Of a DNA stretch of 64,000 nucleotides, positions 41,653-50,491 are shown piece after piece (the stretch's first letter is position 1; every line of letters starts with the position of its first letter). The DNA is taken from assembly GCA_045592625.1 (NCBI GenBank), contig JAZNVC010000001.1, forward strand, positions 62,001-126,000. Reading direction: 5' to 3'. The notes under the pieces are model-generated. The model worked only from the letters and a program-made list of their open reading frames with translations, made no database searches and was not told where the DNA came from. Source of the stretch: SIG607 sp045592625. Lineage in GTDB: Bacteria; Bacillota; Clostridia; Oscillospirales; Acutalibacteraceae. The position numbers were made by a program, and so were the translations under genes.

Positions 41653-43196
41653 TGTCTGAAAACCAAAAGGATTTTATTCCTGAGGAGCAGGATGATTTTT
41701 CTTCCTCTACCATTTTTGCCGCTCCAAGTGAGCATAATGATAAGAAAAAAGCAGGAAAATACCGTCTGCCTTTAAGACTTTTGGCTATTTTCCTTGTTGT
41801 TGCCATAATTGGCGGCAGCGTGTGGGGGGTATCCAAGTATATTGCTGAAAAAGCCACCGATGAGGCCAAAACCTTCCAGCCTATTGAAATGGTTACCCTT
41901 AGCACAACCTCCTTTAAAAAGCTTACCGTTATTCACGATACCGCAACCCTTGTTTTAAACAGTGAAATGCAGGAAGAAAACGGACAGCAAAATCAGGTTT
42001 GGACCCTTGAGGGATATGATGAGACCCTTATTGATAAAACCTCTCTTAATCAAATCGCTTCCTACGCTTCTAACATTGTGGTTTTCGGCGAATATGATTA
42101 CGATCAAAACACCCAGAAAGCACTGTTCGGTTTAGATAAGCCGGTTGTAACCGTTAAGGTTGAGGCAAATGATGAAAAACAAAACTTTGTGCTGACTCAG
42201 GGTAATTCTACAGCAGACGGACAGTATGCTTATTTGCATATCTCCACCTATCCGGAAAAGATTTATCTTGTAAACAGAGGCACCCTTTCGGGATTTCTTG
42301 TAGAGCCGTTGGATATTGCCATAAGCACCGCAATTCCCGCAATAGAGAAAAACAGCAGCAATGCAGATTATTTTGACCAAGACGGAGTCCTTTGCGATTT
42401 TGATACCCTTACAATTTCGGGCAGCAGATTTCAAAGACCGCTTGTGTTTACGCCGAATAAGGATAATCGTTTCAGCTCTTATGCAACCTATATCTGCACC
42501 TCACCAAAACTCAGAATTGCTAAAGGAGCGATTGAGGATATACGCGATTCCTTCGGTAAAGGCGTTTCGACTTCATCTGCGGTGTCCTTTGACCAGTCTA
42601 AAGAGAGTATTAAGAAATTCGGACTCGATAAGCCTGATATTGTAATCACTTTAAAGGTTGCAGGAAAAAATTATCACTATAAGTTAAAGGCTACCGATGA
42701 TAGCAATACCCAGTATTACATTCTTGCATCTACCGACAAAATGATAAGAACCGTTACCATAACCAGTATGGAATATTTAAACTATGAAGAAAAGGATTTC
42801 TATTTAGGCTTTATGGTTTTAGAGTCCATTGGTGACGTTAGTGAATTTGTGGTTACGGGAGATGTAAATACAGCTTTTTCGCTTAACCAAAATGAAGCTG
42901 AAGACGGCTATGATATTAAGTGTAACGGGAAAACGGTGGATAGTGAATCCTTCCAGAACTTCTATGCACTCTTTATCGGAACAATGGCTATTGACTTTAA
43001 TACGGTAAAGGTATCGGGCAAAGCAGACCTTACGGTCACCCTAAAACATCACGACAATAGTTCTCCTACCGTGCTTTCGCTCTTTAAAATAAGCGATTCA
43101 CGTTATCAGTACAGCGTGGGCGGAACCCCAATGGGACAAATCTCCTCCTCGGCTTATGATAAACTGGTAAGAGAATTAGGAAAACTTGTAAAATAA
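41652..43196 (+). CDS. DUF4340 membrane-anchored protein
   Basis: This 514-residue protein has an acidic N-terminal stretch, one transmembrane helix (about 36-58) and a long extracytoplasmic region with two repeated DUF4340-type beta domains. Examples of the repeat core are DKTSLNQIASYASN, LFGLDKPVVTVKV and FGLDKPDIVITLKV, where an F/LGLDKP motif occurs twice. DUF4340 proteins usually sit behind gldG-like genes, as here, which suggests one machine at the cell surface. It overlaps the previous gene by one base and ends at a strong terminator. Confidence 0.85.
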   Translation: MSENQKDFIPEEQDDFSSSTIFAAPSEHNDKKKAGKYRLPLRLLAIFLVVAIIGGSVWGVSKYIAEKATDEAKTFQPIEMVTLSTTSFKKLTVIHDTATLVLNSEMQEENGQQNQVWTLEGYDETLIDKTSLNQIASYASNIVVFGEYDYDQNTQKALFGLDKPVVTVKVEANDEKQNFVLTQGNSTADGQYAYLHISTYPEKIYLVNRGTLSGFLVEPLDIAISTAIPAIEKNSSNADYFDQDGVLCDFDTLTISGSRFQRPLVFTPNKDNRFSSYATYICTSPKLRIAKGAIEDIRDSFGKGVSTSSAVSFDQSKESIKKFGLDKPDIVITLKVAGKNYHYKLKATDDSNTQYYILASTDKMIRTVTITSMEYLNYEEKDFYLGFMVLESIGDVSEFVVTGDVNTAFSLNQNEAEDGYDIKCNGKTVDSESFQNFYALFIGTMAIDFNTVKVSGKADLTVTLKHHDNSSPTVLSLFKISDSRYQYSVGGTPMGQISSSAYDKLVRELGKLVK

Positions 43197-43200
43197 TATA

Positions 43201-43235
43201 AAGGCAGAAACGAAATCTCGTTTCTGCCTTTTTCT
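43201..43235 (+). terminator. Terminator of the Gld-like operon
   Basis: AAGGCAGAAACGA pairs with TCGTTTCTGCCTT around AATC and is followed by TTTC. It closes the four-gene operon. Confidence 0.85.
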
Positions 43236-43393
43236 GTAATTTTCTTATTTGAAATGCAGAGCATATAGGACAAATTACGGTATTGTCAGCTCTATTTTTA
43301 ATTTTTTGTAAAATTTAAAAATAATTGTTTCCATTTTCCCCTTTTTGTGATACAATGTTATTTGAATAAGTATGTGTTTTGGGAGGACAGCAA

Positions 43394-44713
43394 ATGAATA
43401 AAAAATCTGCTTTAATTATATGTTTTGCTTTGCTTTTTATTTGTGTGTCTCTTTGCGGTTGTTCTCCCTTTGGCAGAGATGCCGAATCTCTCCTTGCTCC
43501 CCCTAAGCTGACAGGCGAACTCAGACCTGTGCAGGAGGCTTTGGAAAAGTCCATAAGCGGAAAATATTCCCTTAAATTCCCCGCTTCAGGTGAAACAAAA
43601 TCGGCTATAACGCTGGTGGATTTAAACGGTGACAGCATTAACGAGGCGGTGGCTTTTTACAGCACAAGCGTTGACAATACGGTAACAATGCATATATCGG
43701 TACTAAGCTGTGAAAACGGCGTATGGAATTGTTATGCTACACAAAAAATTGTGGCAGGCGGTATTGAAAGGGTACATTTCGTTGATGTTGACTCGGATAA
43801 CACAAAAGAAATTGTTGTGGGCTGGAACGTTTACGGAGCAGTTGATAAAACCGTTTCAGTTTATGACTTTACAGGAAAAACCCTGATGACTCTTATTGAG
43901 GAGCCGTATACCACCTTTGTTCTTTGCGATATGGATAACGGTTTTTCCACCGACCTTTTAACAGTTTATCTTGCCCAGTCCACAAGCAGTGCTTACGCAA
44001 AATATTTTGATATCACTGCAAGGGGTGTTGCACAACTTGGCGTGTGTAATCTTGACCCTAACGTTACCGCATATTATGACCCCGCACTTGTGAAAATGAG
44101 TGACGGAAGATATTGCGTTTATATTGACTGTGTAAAGGGTGCAGGGCTTGTTACTGAAATTTTATACGTTGAAAACGGTGCTCTTATTTCAGCTTTTTAC
44201 AATGCCGAAACAAAGGAAACGGTTGATACCTACCGCCCACAGATAGTTCCCTGCAGAGATTTTGATAATGATTCAATTCCCGAAATTCCCATAATGATAG
44301 AGCAGCCGCTGGATTTTAATCAGTCTGTGTCGGCGGCATATCTTACGGTGTGGAAGTCTTTTGACGGAAAAGAACTTGTGGAAAAGTTCTACACCCTTAT
44401 GAATTATTCCGATGGATACAGTTTAACCTTAACTAAGGAGATGGCGGAAAATTCGGCAACGGTGCGTAACCTTGAAACCAGAGAAAGAATAGTTTATGAC
44501 TATGATTATAAAGACCAGAAATTCGGTCAGGAAATTTTCAGAGTAAGGGTTGTTTCAAAAACCTCTTACGACAGCGGAATTTATACCGAAGGCTATATAG
44601 TGCTGGGAATCAGCGACACACAGGTGTGGTTGGCAAAGCTTTCAAAAGACGCGAAAAAATTCAAGGTCGATGAGAAAACCATAAAAGAAATGTTTACACT
44701 TATAGGAGGATAA
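43394..44713 (+). CDS. Lipoprotein with VCBS/FG-GAP-like repeats
   Basis: This 439-residue lipoprotein has lipobox LCGC after a hydrophobic signal. The mature part carries repeated D-x-D/N-G-D-type strands: LVDLNGDSINEAV, FVDVDSDNTKEIVV and CRDFDNDSIPEIP, as in VCBS/FG-GAP beta-propeller repeats that often bind Ca2+. No catalytic motif is seen. The ATG at 43394 is preferred because GGGAGG lies seven bases upstream; a TTG at 43379 would overlap that site. It is three bases before the response regulator, so it may be the sensor-side partner of the two-component pair. Confidence 0.8.
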   Translation: MNKKSALIICFALLFICVSLCGCSPFGRDAESLLAPPKLTGELRPVQEALEKSISGKYSLKFPASGETKSAITLVDLNGDSINEAVAFYSTSVDNTVTMHISVLSCENGVWNCYATQKIVAGGIERVHFVDVDSDNTKEIVVGWNVYGAVDKTVSVYDFTGKTLMTLIEEPYTTFVLCDMDNGFSTDLLTVYLAQSTSSAYAKYFDITARGVAQLGVCNLDPNVTAYYDPALVKMSDGRYCVYIDCVKGAGLVTEILYVENGALISAFYNAETKETVDTYRPQIVPCRDFDNDSIPEIPIMIEQPLDFNQSVSAAYLTVWKSFDGKELVEKFYTLMNYSDGYSLTLTKEMAENSATVRNLETRERIVYDYDYKDQKFGQEIFRVRVVSKTSYDSGIYTEGYIVLGISDTQVWLAKLSKDAKKFKVDEKTIKEMFTLIGG

Positions 44714-44716
44714 CTT

Positions 44717-45421
44717 ATGAGAAAACTTCTGTTAGTCGAGGATGAAATAGCAATACGGGAATTTGAAGCCATTAATCTTCAGCGTGCAGGCTATACCGCT
44801 GTTCAGGCGGGAAGCGGTGAAGAAGCACTTGAAATCTACGATATTGCACCCGACAGCTTTGATATTGCTCTGCTTGACATTTCCATGCCCGGAATGGACG
44901 GTTTTGAGCTGTGTAAAGAGCTTAGAAAGAGAAGTGAGTCGCTGGGCATTATTATGCTTACGGCACGCACTCAGGAAATGGACAAGGTAAGCGGTCTTAT
45001 GCTCGGTGCAGACGACTATATTACAAAACCCTTTAGCCCAAGTGAGCTTTTGGCAAGGGTTGATTCCCTTTACAGACGTGTTGAAATGAACCGCAATACC
45101 GCCGTTTCGGCAGGAGATGAAATAAAGCTTGATGAGTTTGTTTTAAATCTCAGAAAAAGAACTCTTTGCAAAAACTCAACCCCCATTGAGCTTACACAGG
45201 TTGAATTTCAGATAGTTGAATATTTCTTCCAAAACCCCGATACTGCACTGGACAGAAACGATATTTTGACACGTGTTTGGGGTGCAAGATATTTCGGTGA
45301 AGAAAAAATTGTTGACGTTAATATAAGAAGACTTCGTATGAAGATAGAGGATGACCCGTCAAAACCCACACGACTTGTAACCGTTTGGGGTATGGGTTAT
45401 AAATGGAGTACTAATTCGTAA
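44717..45421 (+). CDS. OmpR/PhoB-family response regulator
   Basis: This 234-residue protein has a receiver domain (about 1-118) with acidic pair ED at 9-10, phospho-acceptor Asp in LLDISMPG, Thr in MLTART and Lys in ITKPF. A winged-helix DNA-binding domain follows (about 130-230), with EFQIVEYFFQNP and VNIRRLRMKIEDDPS. AGGAGG lies upstream of the ATG. The histidine kinase gene is 15 bases behind. Target genes are unknown; the neighbouring Gld-like operon and lipoprotein are obvious candidates. Confidence 0.95.
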   Translation: MRKLLLVEDEIAIREFEAINLQRAGYTAVQAGSGEEALEIYDIAPDSFDIALLDISMPGMDGFELCKELRKRSESLGIIMLTARTQEMDKVSGLMLGADDYITKPFSPSELLARVDSLYRRVEMNRNTAVSAGDEIKLDEFVLNLRKRTLCKNSTPIELTQVEFQIVEYFFQNPDTALDRNDILTRVWGARYFGEEKIVDVNIRRLRMKIEDDPSKPTRLVTVWGMGYKWSTNS

Positions 45422-45435
45422 AGGAAAAAAATAAA

Positions 45436-46899
45436 TTGGATTTTGAAGTTCGTTTCAAGAGTATTTTAAGCAGATGGATAAAAAACGTTTATCTTCCTGT
45501 TGTAATAGTAGTAATAATACTCGCCACTGTGGCATGTGTGGTAGTTAGAAATACTAATCTTCGAAGTGTGGAGAATTCCGCAGAAGAGTATGCAAGAAGT
45601 TTTTCTCAGCTATCGGCAATGGACAGTGATTTTTTCCCACGTGCCGCAAAGGAATATTGCGAGGAATTTGAAGCGAAGGATAAAATTGAAATTATGGTGC
45701 TTGACAGCAAGGGCGAGATTTTAGTCAGCACAAGCGGATTTGAAAGAAAAGATTTATCTATGCCCGACTATAAACGTGCTTTACAAAGCGAAACGGGAAG
45801 CGCCGTTTGGATGGGCAAAAGCAGTGCAGGTGAAAATATACTTGCAGGTACCTATATACTGGAAGATTTCGGACAGGGCTCAAACGGTGCTGTTCGTTAT
45901 GCCGTATCTTTGCGGCTTTGCAACCGACAGATAAGAGAAAGCGTATTTATGATTATAGGTGTTGCACTTTTTGTACTTGTCTTCTCGGCAACAACAGGAC
46001 TTTTCTTTGTAAAGTCTATTATACGTCCCGTAAGAGCAGTTTCTGCTGCTGCAAGAAAAATTGCTGCAGGCGATTACAAGGAGCAACTCAGCTCTACCCA
46101 CTCCGACGAAATAGGAGAACTTTGCGATTCCATAAACTATATGCAGTCGGAGCTTACTGCCGCTGAAAATCTTAAAAACGATTTTATTTCCTCTGTTTCT
46201 CATGAGCTTCGCACCCCCCTTACCGCCATTCGCGGATGGGCTGAAACGGCTAAAATGAGTGTGGGTGAGGATACGGCTCTTGTTGAAAGAGGTTTGGACG
46301 TAGTGTTAAGCGAGGCAGACAGACTGTCCGGTCTTGTTGAAGAACTTCTGGATTTTTCCCGTATGCAAAACGGAAGATTTACCCTTAACGTCCGCCCCTT
46401 TAATGTGTCAGAGATACTTTCTTCTGCTGTGGATATGTATGTAGAACTTGCAAGTAAACACGACGTTGAAGTGCTGTTTACCGCCGCAAAGGGAGAAATA
46501 GCGGTTAACGGCGACCCTGACAGAATAAAGCAGGTGTTTATTAACATAATCGATAACGCCGTTAAATATACCACCGATAAGGGACAGGTTCTCATAGAAG
46601 AAATATTAGAGGACGGCTGTGTAAAGATAACCGTTAAGGATACAGGTGTGGGCATTCCCGCACAGGATATTGACAGAGTAAAAGAAAAATTCTATAAAGC
46701 AAACAATTCGGTAAGGGGAAGCGGAATAGGTCTTGCCGTTGCCGATGAAATAGTAAAACAGCATCAGGGACTCTTGTTCCTTGAAAGTACCGAGGGCGTA
46801 GGAACTACCGTTACGGTGGTACTGCCTGTTTACGTTGCTCCCGAAGAGGAAACCGAAAAAATAATCCCCCCTGAAAATGAAGGCGATATAAATGAGTAA
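45436..46899 (+). CDS. Sensor histidine kinase
   Basis: This 487-residue membrane kinase has transmembrane helices at about 18-37 and 167-190 around an extracytoplasmic sensor of about 130 residues, then HAMP (about 190-245), the HisKA box SVSHELRTPLTAIRGW with the phosphorylated His, and the HATPase boxes DNAVKYT, DTGVGIP and GSGIGLAV. The start is TTG at 45436, with AAGGA upstream; later starts would lose the first helix. It pairs with the response regulator. The sensed signal is unknown. Its end overlaps the DUF1385 gene by eight bases. Confidence 0.94.
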   Translation: MDFEVRFKSILSRWIKNVYLPVVIVVIILATVACVVVRNTNLRSVENSAEEYARSFSQLSAMDSDFFPRAAKEYCEEFEAKDKIEIMVLDSKGEILVSTSGFERKDLSMPDYKRALQSETGSAVWMGKSSAGENILAGTYILEDFGQGSNGAVRYAVSLRLCNRQIRESVFMIIGVALFVLVFSATTGLFFVKSIIRPVRAVSAAARKIAAGDYKEQLSSTHSDEIGELCDSINYMQSELTAAENLKNDFISSVSHELRTPLTAIRGWAETAKMSVGEDTALVERGLDVVLSEADRLSGLVEELLDFSRMQNGRFTLNVRPFNVSEILSSAVDMYVELASKHDVEVLFTAAKGEIAVNGDPDRIKQVFINIIDNAVKYTTDKGQVLIEEILEDGCVKITVKDTGVGIPAQDIDRVKEKFYKANNSVRGSGIGLAVADEIVKQHQGLLFLESTEGVGTTVTVVLPVYVAPEEETEKIIPPENEGDINE

Positions 46900-47905
46900 G
46901 AAATGCAAAAAATGTAAATATACTTCAATAGGCGGACAGGCACTTATTGAGGGAATTCTGATGAAGTCTCCCAATAAGGGCAGTGTACTGGCCGTAAGAC
47001 TGCCTGACGGAAATATTGATATAACCCATATGAACGATAGGTCCATTAAGGATAAATATAAGTTTTTAGGCATTCCTGTTATACGCGGTGTGGTAGGCTT
47101 TGCAGAATCAATGATTTCGGGCTATAAGGCTATGATGATTTCTGCCGACAAATCGGGCTATGCCGATGAAGTAGATGAAAAGACAGGGGAAACCCAAAAA
47201 ATGAGCAACGGTGCCTGGGCGGTTGTTTCGGTAATTGCTATGGTACTGGCATTAGCTCTTTGCTTTGCCCTTTTTATGTATCTGCCCAGAATTGCAGTTG
47301 ACGGACTTAAACTTCTTTTCGGAGTGGAAAATTTCAGCCCCGTCGTTCGTTCGGTAATTGAGCAGAGCATAAAGCTTATTATATTTTTGGCTTACGTTAT
47401 AGGGGTATCCTTTATGAAGGATATTAAAAGGGTTTTCCAGTACCACGGAGCTGAACATAAAACAATTTTCTGCTATGAAGCAGGACTTCCCTTAACGGTT
47501 GAAAACGCAAAAAAACAAAAACGTTTTCATCCTCGTTGCGGTACTTCCTTTTTAATTCTTATGATAATCATAAGCGTAATTTTCTCAACCTTAGTACAGG
47601 CAGTTTTTAAAGATGCCTATTCTAACCCTGTTGTTTGGTCGCTTATAAAAATTGCTATGGTGCCCCTTATATGCGGTGTCGGATACGAAGTGTTAAGACT
47701 TTGCGGAAGGCACGATAACTTTATTACAAAAATTATTTCCGCACCGGGTGTATGGGTACAGCGTATTACCACTAAAGAACCCGATGACTCTATGCTGGAA
47801 ATTGCAATAGCGGCATTGGGTGAAGTTCTTAGCGACGAGGATAAAGAAAGGTTTTTACCTAACATAGAGCAAGAGGAAACCAAAGAAAACAATGACGATA
47901 TTTGA
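46892..47905 (+). CDS. DUF1385 (YqhQ-like) membrane protein
   Basis: This 337-residue protein starts with a small CKKCKYTSIGGQALIEGILMKSP segment (spaced cysteines) and has about five helices. The family core is clear: GAEHKTI.CYE region (HGAEHKTIFCYE), KKQKRFHPRCGTSFL and the C-terminal PDDSMLEIAIAAL. DUF1385 proteins are predicted metal-dependent enzymes, since His and Cys are conserved, but no reaction is known. It lies directly before prmC, a conserved neighbour in Clostridia. prfA, often near, is absent here. Confidence 0.9.
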   Translation: MSKKCKKCKYTSIGGQALIEGILMKSPNKGSVLAVRLPDGNIDITHMNDRSIKDKYKFLGIPVIRGVVGFAESMISGYKAMMISADKSGYADEVDEKTGETQKMSNGAWAVVSVIAMVLALALCFALFMYLPRIAVDGLKLLFGVENFSPVVRSVIEQSIKLIIFLAYVIGVSFMKDIKRVFQYHGAEHKTIFCYEAGLPLTVENAKKQKRFHPRCGTSFLILMIIISVIFSTLVQAVFKDAYSNPVVWSLIKIAMVPLICGVGYEVLRLCGRHDNFITKIISAPGVWVQRITTKEPDDSMLEIAIAALGEVLSDEDKERFLPNIEQEETKENNDDI

Positions 47906-48737
47906 GTGTTATCAACAAACTAAAAAATTACTTAAAGAAGCGGGTATCGAAGACAGCTCTTTTGAAGCAAGACAGATTATAAGATATATAACCAAACTTT
48001 CAAACAGCGAAATAATAACCCACTATGCAGACAGTCTTGAGACTATGCAGCAAACTATGTGGAAATCGGTAGTAGGTCAAAGGCTTAACCGTTATCCTTT
48101 GCAGTATATTTTAGGTGAATGGAGTTTTTACGGTCTTAATTTTTACGTGGGCGAGGGTTGTCTGATTCCCCGTTCCGATACTGAAACCCTTGTGGACACC
48201 GCCTTCGAGTTTATGAAGAAAAATGAGAAGGCAAGGGTGCTTGACCTTTGTGCAGGAAGCGGTTGTATAGGAATTACTATTGCAAACAGATTTAAGGAAA
48301 GTACCGTTACGTTGGTTGAAAAATATGACATTCCTTATTCCTACTGCGAAAAGAACATTCACAGAAACAGCAGCGAAACCTTGTCTCTTATAAAGGCTGA
48401 TGTTTTTGATTTTGTTCCCCAAGAAAAGTATGATCTTATTGTAAGCAACCCGCCTTATGTAAATGCTCACGATATGGATAATTTAAGCCAAGAGGTTTTA
48501 AATGAACCCGACAGTGCACTTTACGGCGGTGAGGACGGACTTGATTTTTACAGAGTTATTCTTCGCCGTTACCCTGAATTTGTTAATAACGGTGGTATGA
48601 TTGCTCTTGAAATAGGGTATGACCAAAGCCAAGCGGTCATTTCTCTTATGCAAGAGGCAGGGCTTAAGGATATCAACACTGCACAGGACATAAACGGCAT
48701 ACATAGGGTCGTTTATGGGACTGTAATTAAGGTATAA
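47892..48737 (+). CDS. prmC: Release factor glutamine methyltransferase PrmC
   Basis: PrmC methylates the Gln of the GGQ motif in peptide-chain release factors. The 281-residue product has an N-terminal helical domain, the SAM-binding motif VLDLCAGSGCIGI and the catalytic NPPYV motif in DLIVSNPPYVN. The family linker sequence QYILGEWSFYGLNFYV and LIPRSDTETLV are also present. Its start overlaps DUF1385 by 14 bases, implying coupling. Release-factor genes are not in view. Confidence 0.95.
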   Translation: MTIFECYQQTKKLLKEAGIEDSSFEARQIIRYITKLSNSEIITHYADSLETMQQTMWKSVVGQRLNRYPLQYILGEWSFYGLNFYVGEGCLIPRSDTETLVDTAFEFMKKNEKARVLDLCAGSGCIGITIANRFKESTVTLVEKYDIPYSYCEKNIHRNSSETLSLIKADVFDFVPQEKYDLIVSNPPYVNAHDMDNLSQEVLNEPDSALYGGEDGLDFYRVILRRYPEFVNNGGMIALEIGYDQSQAVISLMQEAGLKDINTAQDINGIHRVVYGTVIKV

Positions 48738-48772
48738 TAATCTCAGAATAAAACAAAAGGAGATATTTGAAT

Positions 48773-49873
48773 ATGGCAGAAGACAGAAGCAAAGCACTGG
48801 AAACGGCACTTGCGAATATTGAAAAGCAGTTCGGTAAGGGTGCAATTATGCGTCTTGGAGAGAACGTAAATATGAAGGTTGACCACATTCCTACAGGTTC
48901 GCTGGGTCTTGACCTTGCACTTGGAATAGGCGGTGTGCCAAAGGGCAGAATTATTGAAGTTTACGGCCCTGAATCTTCGGGTAAAACCACCCTTGCGCTT
49001 CACGTTGTGGCTGAGGCTCAAAAAATGGGCGGAACTGCCGCATTTATCGACGTTGAACACGCACTTGACCCTAACTATTCCGCCGCTTTGGGTGTTGACA
49101 TTGATTCCCTTTTGGTTTCTCAGCCCGACACAGGCGAGCAGGCACTGGAAATTGCCGAAGCGTTGGTCAGAAGTGCGGCAGTTGACGTAATTATTATCGA
49201 CTCTGTTGCAGCACTTGTACCCAAGGCTGAAATTGAGGGCGATATGGGTGACAGCCATGTAGGTCTTCACGCAAGACTTATGTCACAGTCATTAAGAAAG
49301 CTTACGGGTGCTCTTTCAAAATCCAACTGTACCGCAATTTTTATTAATCAGTTAAGAGATAAAATCGGCGTTATGTACGGAAGCAGCGAAACCACCACCG
49401 GCGGCAGAGCACTTAAATTCTATGCATCGGTACGAATTGATGTAAGAAGGGTTGAATCCATAAAGGTTGGCGGCGAAGTTGTGGGCAACCGTACAAGAGC
49501 AAAAATTGTTAAAAATAAAATTGCTCCTCCCTTTAAGGAAGCAGAATTCGATATTATGTACGGAAAAGGCATTTCCAAAGAGGGCGAAATTGTTGACACA
49601 GGTCTTAAACTTGGTATCCTTTCCCGCAGCGGAGCATGGTTCTATTACGGCGAAACCCGTATAGGTCAGGGCAGAGATAACGTTAAACAGTTGCTCCTTG
49701 ATAATCCTGAGCTTATGAAGGAATTGGAAGAAAAAATAACCGCAGCAATGGCAGAAAAGACTGCTAAGGTTGAAACAAAGGCAACCGCTCCGGTTGCTCA
49801 AGGCGTTGAGGAAGAAACTCGGCAGCCCCGCAGACGTAAAAAGGTAAATATCGACATAGCGGTTGACGAATAA
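48773..49873 (+). CDS. recA: Recombinase RecA
   Basis: RecA catalyses homologous strand exchange and triggers LexA cleavage. The 366-residue product has the N-terminal polymerisation helix, Walker A GPESSGKTT (65-73), Walker B VIIIDSVAAL, L1/L2 loops (HVGLHARLMSQSLR) and a basic/acidic C-terminal tail. The ATG at 48773 is preferred over a TTG six bases earlier because it gives the canonical MAEDRSKALETAL start and a proper distance from AAAGGAG. Its TAA shares a base with the recX ATG. No LexA box was recognised in the short upstream gap. Confidence 0.98.
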   Translation: MAEDRSKALETALANIEKQFGKGAIMRLGENVNMKVDHIPTGSLGLDLALGIGGVPKGRIIEVYGPESSGKTTLALHVVAEAQKMGGTAAFIDVEHALDPNYSAALGVDIDSLLVSQPDTGEQALEIAEALVRSAAVDVIIIDSVAALVPKAEIEGDMGDSHVGLHARLMSQSLRKLTGALSKSNCTAIFINQLRDKIGVMYGSSETTTGGRALKFYASVRIDVRRVESIKVGGEVVGNRTRAKIVKNKIAPPFKEAEFDIMYGKGISKEGEIVDTGLKLGILSRSGAWFYYGETRIGQGRDNVKQLLLDNPELMKELEEKITAAMAEKTAKVETKATAPVAQGVEEETRQPRRRKKVNIDIAVDE

Positions 49874-50487
49874 TGAAAATAACCGAAATACTGCGTCGCC
49901 GCTCACATATATATGAAGTGCGTTTTGACGACGGCACCTACATTAATCTTGATAAAAGCTTTTTTGAAACCCTGTCTATAAAAGCGGGTGATGAAATAAG
50001 CGAAGAAAAGGCTAATGACCTTGAGGATAGGTCCGATTTAATAAGATGCAAAAACCGAGCATTTTACTATCTTTCAAACAGCAGTATAAGTGAAAAAAAC
50101 CTGAGGGCAAAGCTTTTAAAAACGGGCTTTGCCCAATGGTGCGTTAATGAGACCGTTAAAAGATGCAGTCAGTTAGGGTATATAAACGATGAAAATTACG
50201 CTTTGCGGCTTAAAGAAAAATGTGATGAAAACAATCTTTCCAATAGGGCTGTCAAGGAAAAACTGATTACGTCGGGAATAAGCAGTGAAAAGGCAAAGGA
50301 AATATGCCTTTACGATAGTTTGCTGGAACAAAAGAAAATAGAAAATTTATTGAATTCCAAATATAAAAACAGGCTGTATGAAACCGAAGGCGTTAGAAAA
50401 GTAACCAACGCTCTTATGAGACGTGGGTTTTTGTTTTCCGATATAAACAGCGTTTTGAAATTGGATTTGTTTAGTTCAGAGGAGTAA
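49873..50487 (+). CDS. recX: Regulatory protein RecX
   Basis: RecX binds RecA filaments and limits their extension. The 204-residue protein shows the three-helix tandem repeats of the family: RAFYYLSNSSISEKNLRAKL, CSQLGYINDENYALRLKEK and GISSEKAKE, ending with RRGFLFSDINSVL. An N-terminal beta hairpin (YEVRFDDGTYINL) precedes it. The TAATG overlap with recA indicates coupled translation, as usual. Length is typical. It is followed by rimO after four bases. Confidence 0.93.
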   Translation: MKITEILRRRSHIYEVRFDDGTYINLDKSFFETLSIKAGDEISEEKANDLEDRSDLIRCKNRAFYYLSNSSISEKNLRAKLLKTGFAQWCVNETVKRCSQLGYINDENYALRLKEKCDENNLSNRAVKEKLITSGISSEKAKEICLYDSLLEQKKIENLLNSKYKNRLYETEGVRKVTNALMRRGFLFSDINSVLKLDLFSSEE

Positions 50488-50491
50488 AAAA

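Noticed and set aside
48743..49270. Leftward frame opposite recA
   Set aside because: Shadow of recA, which is unambiguous.
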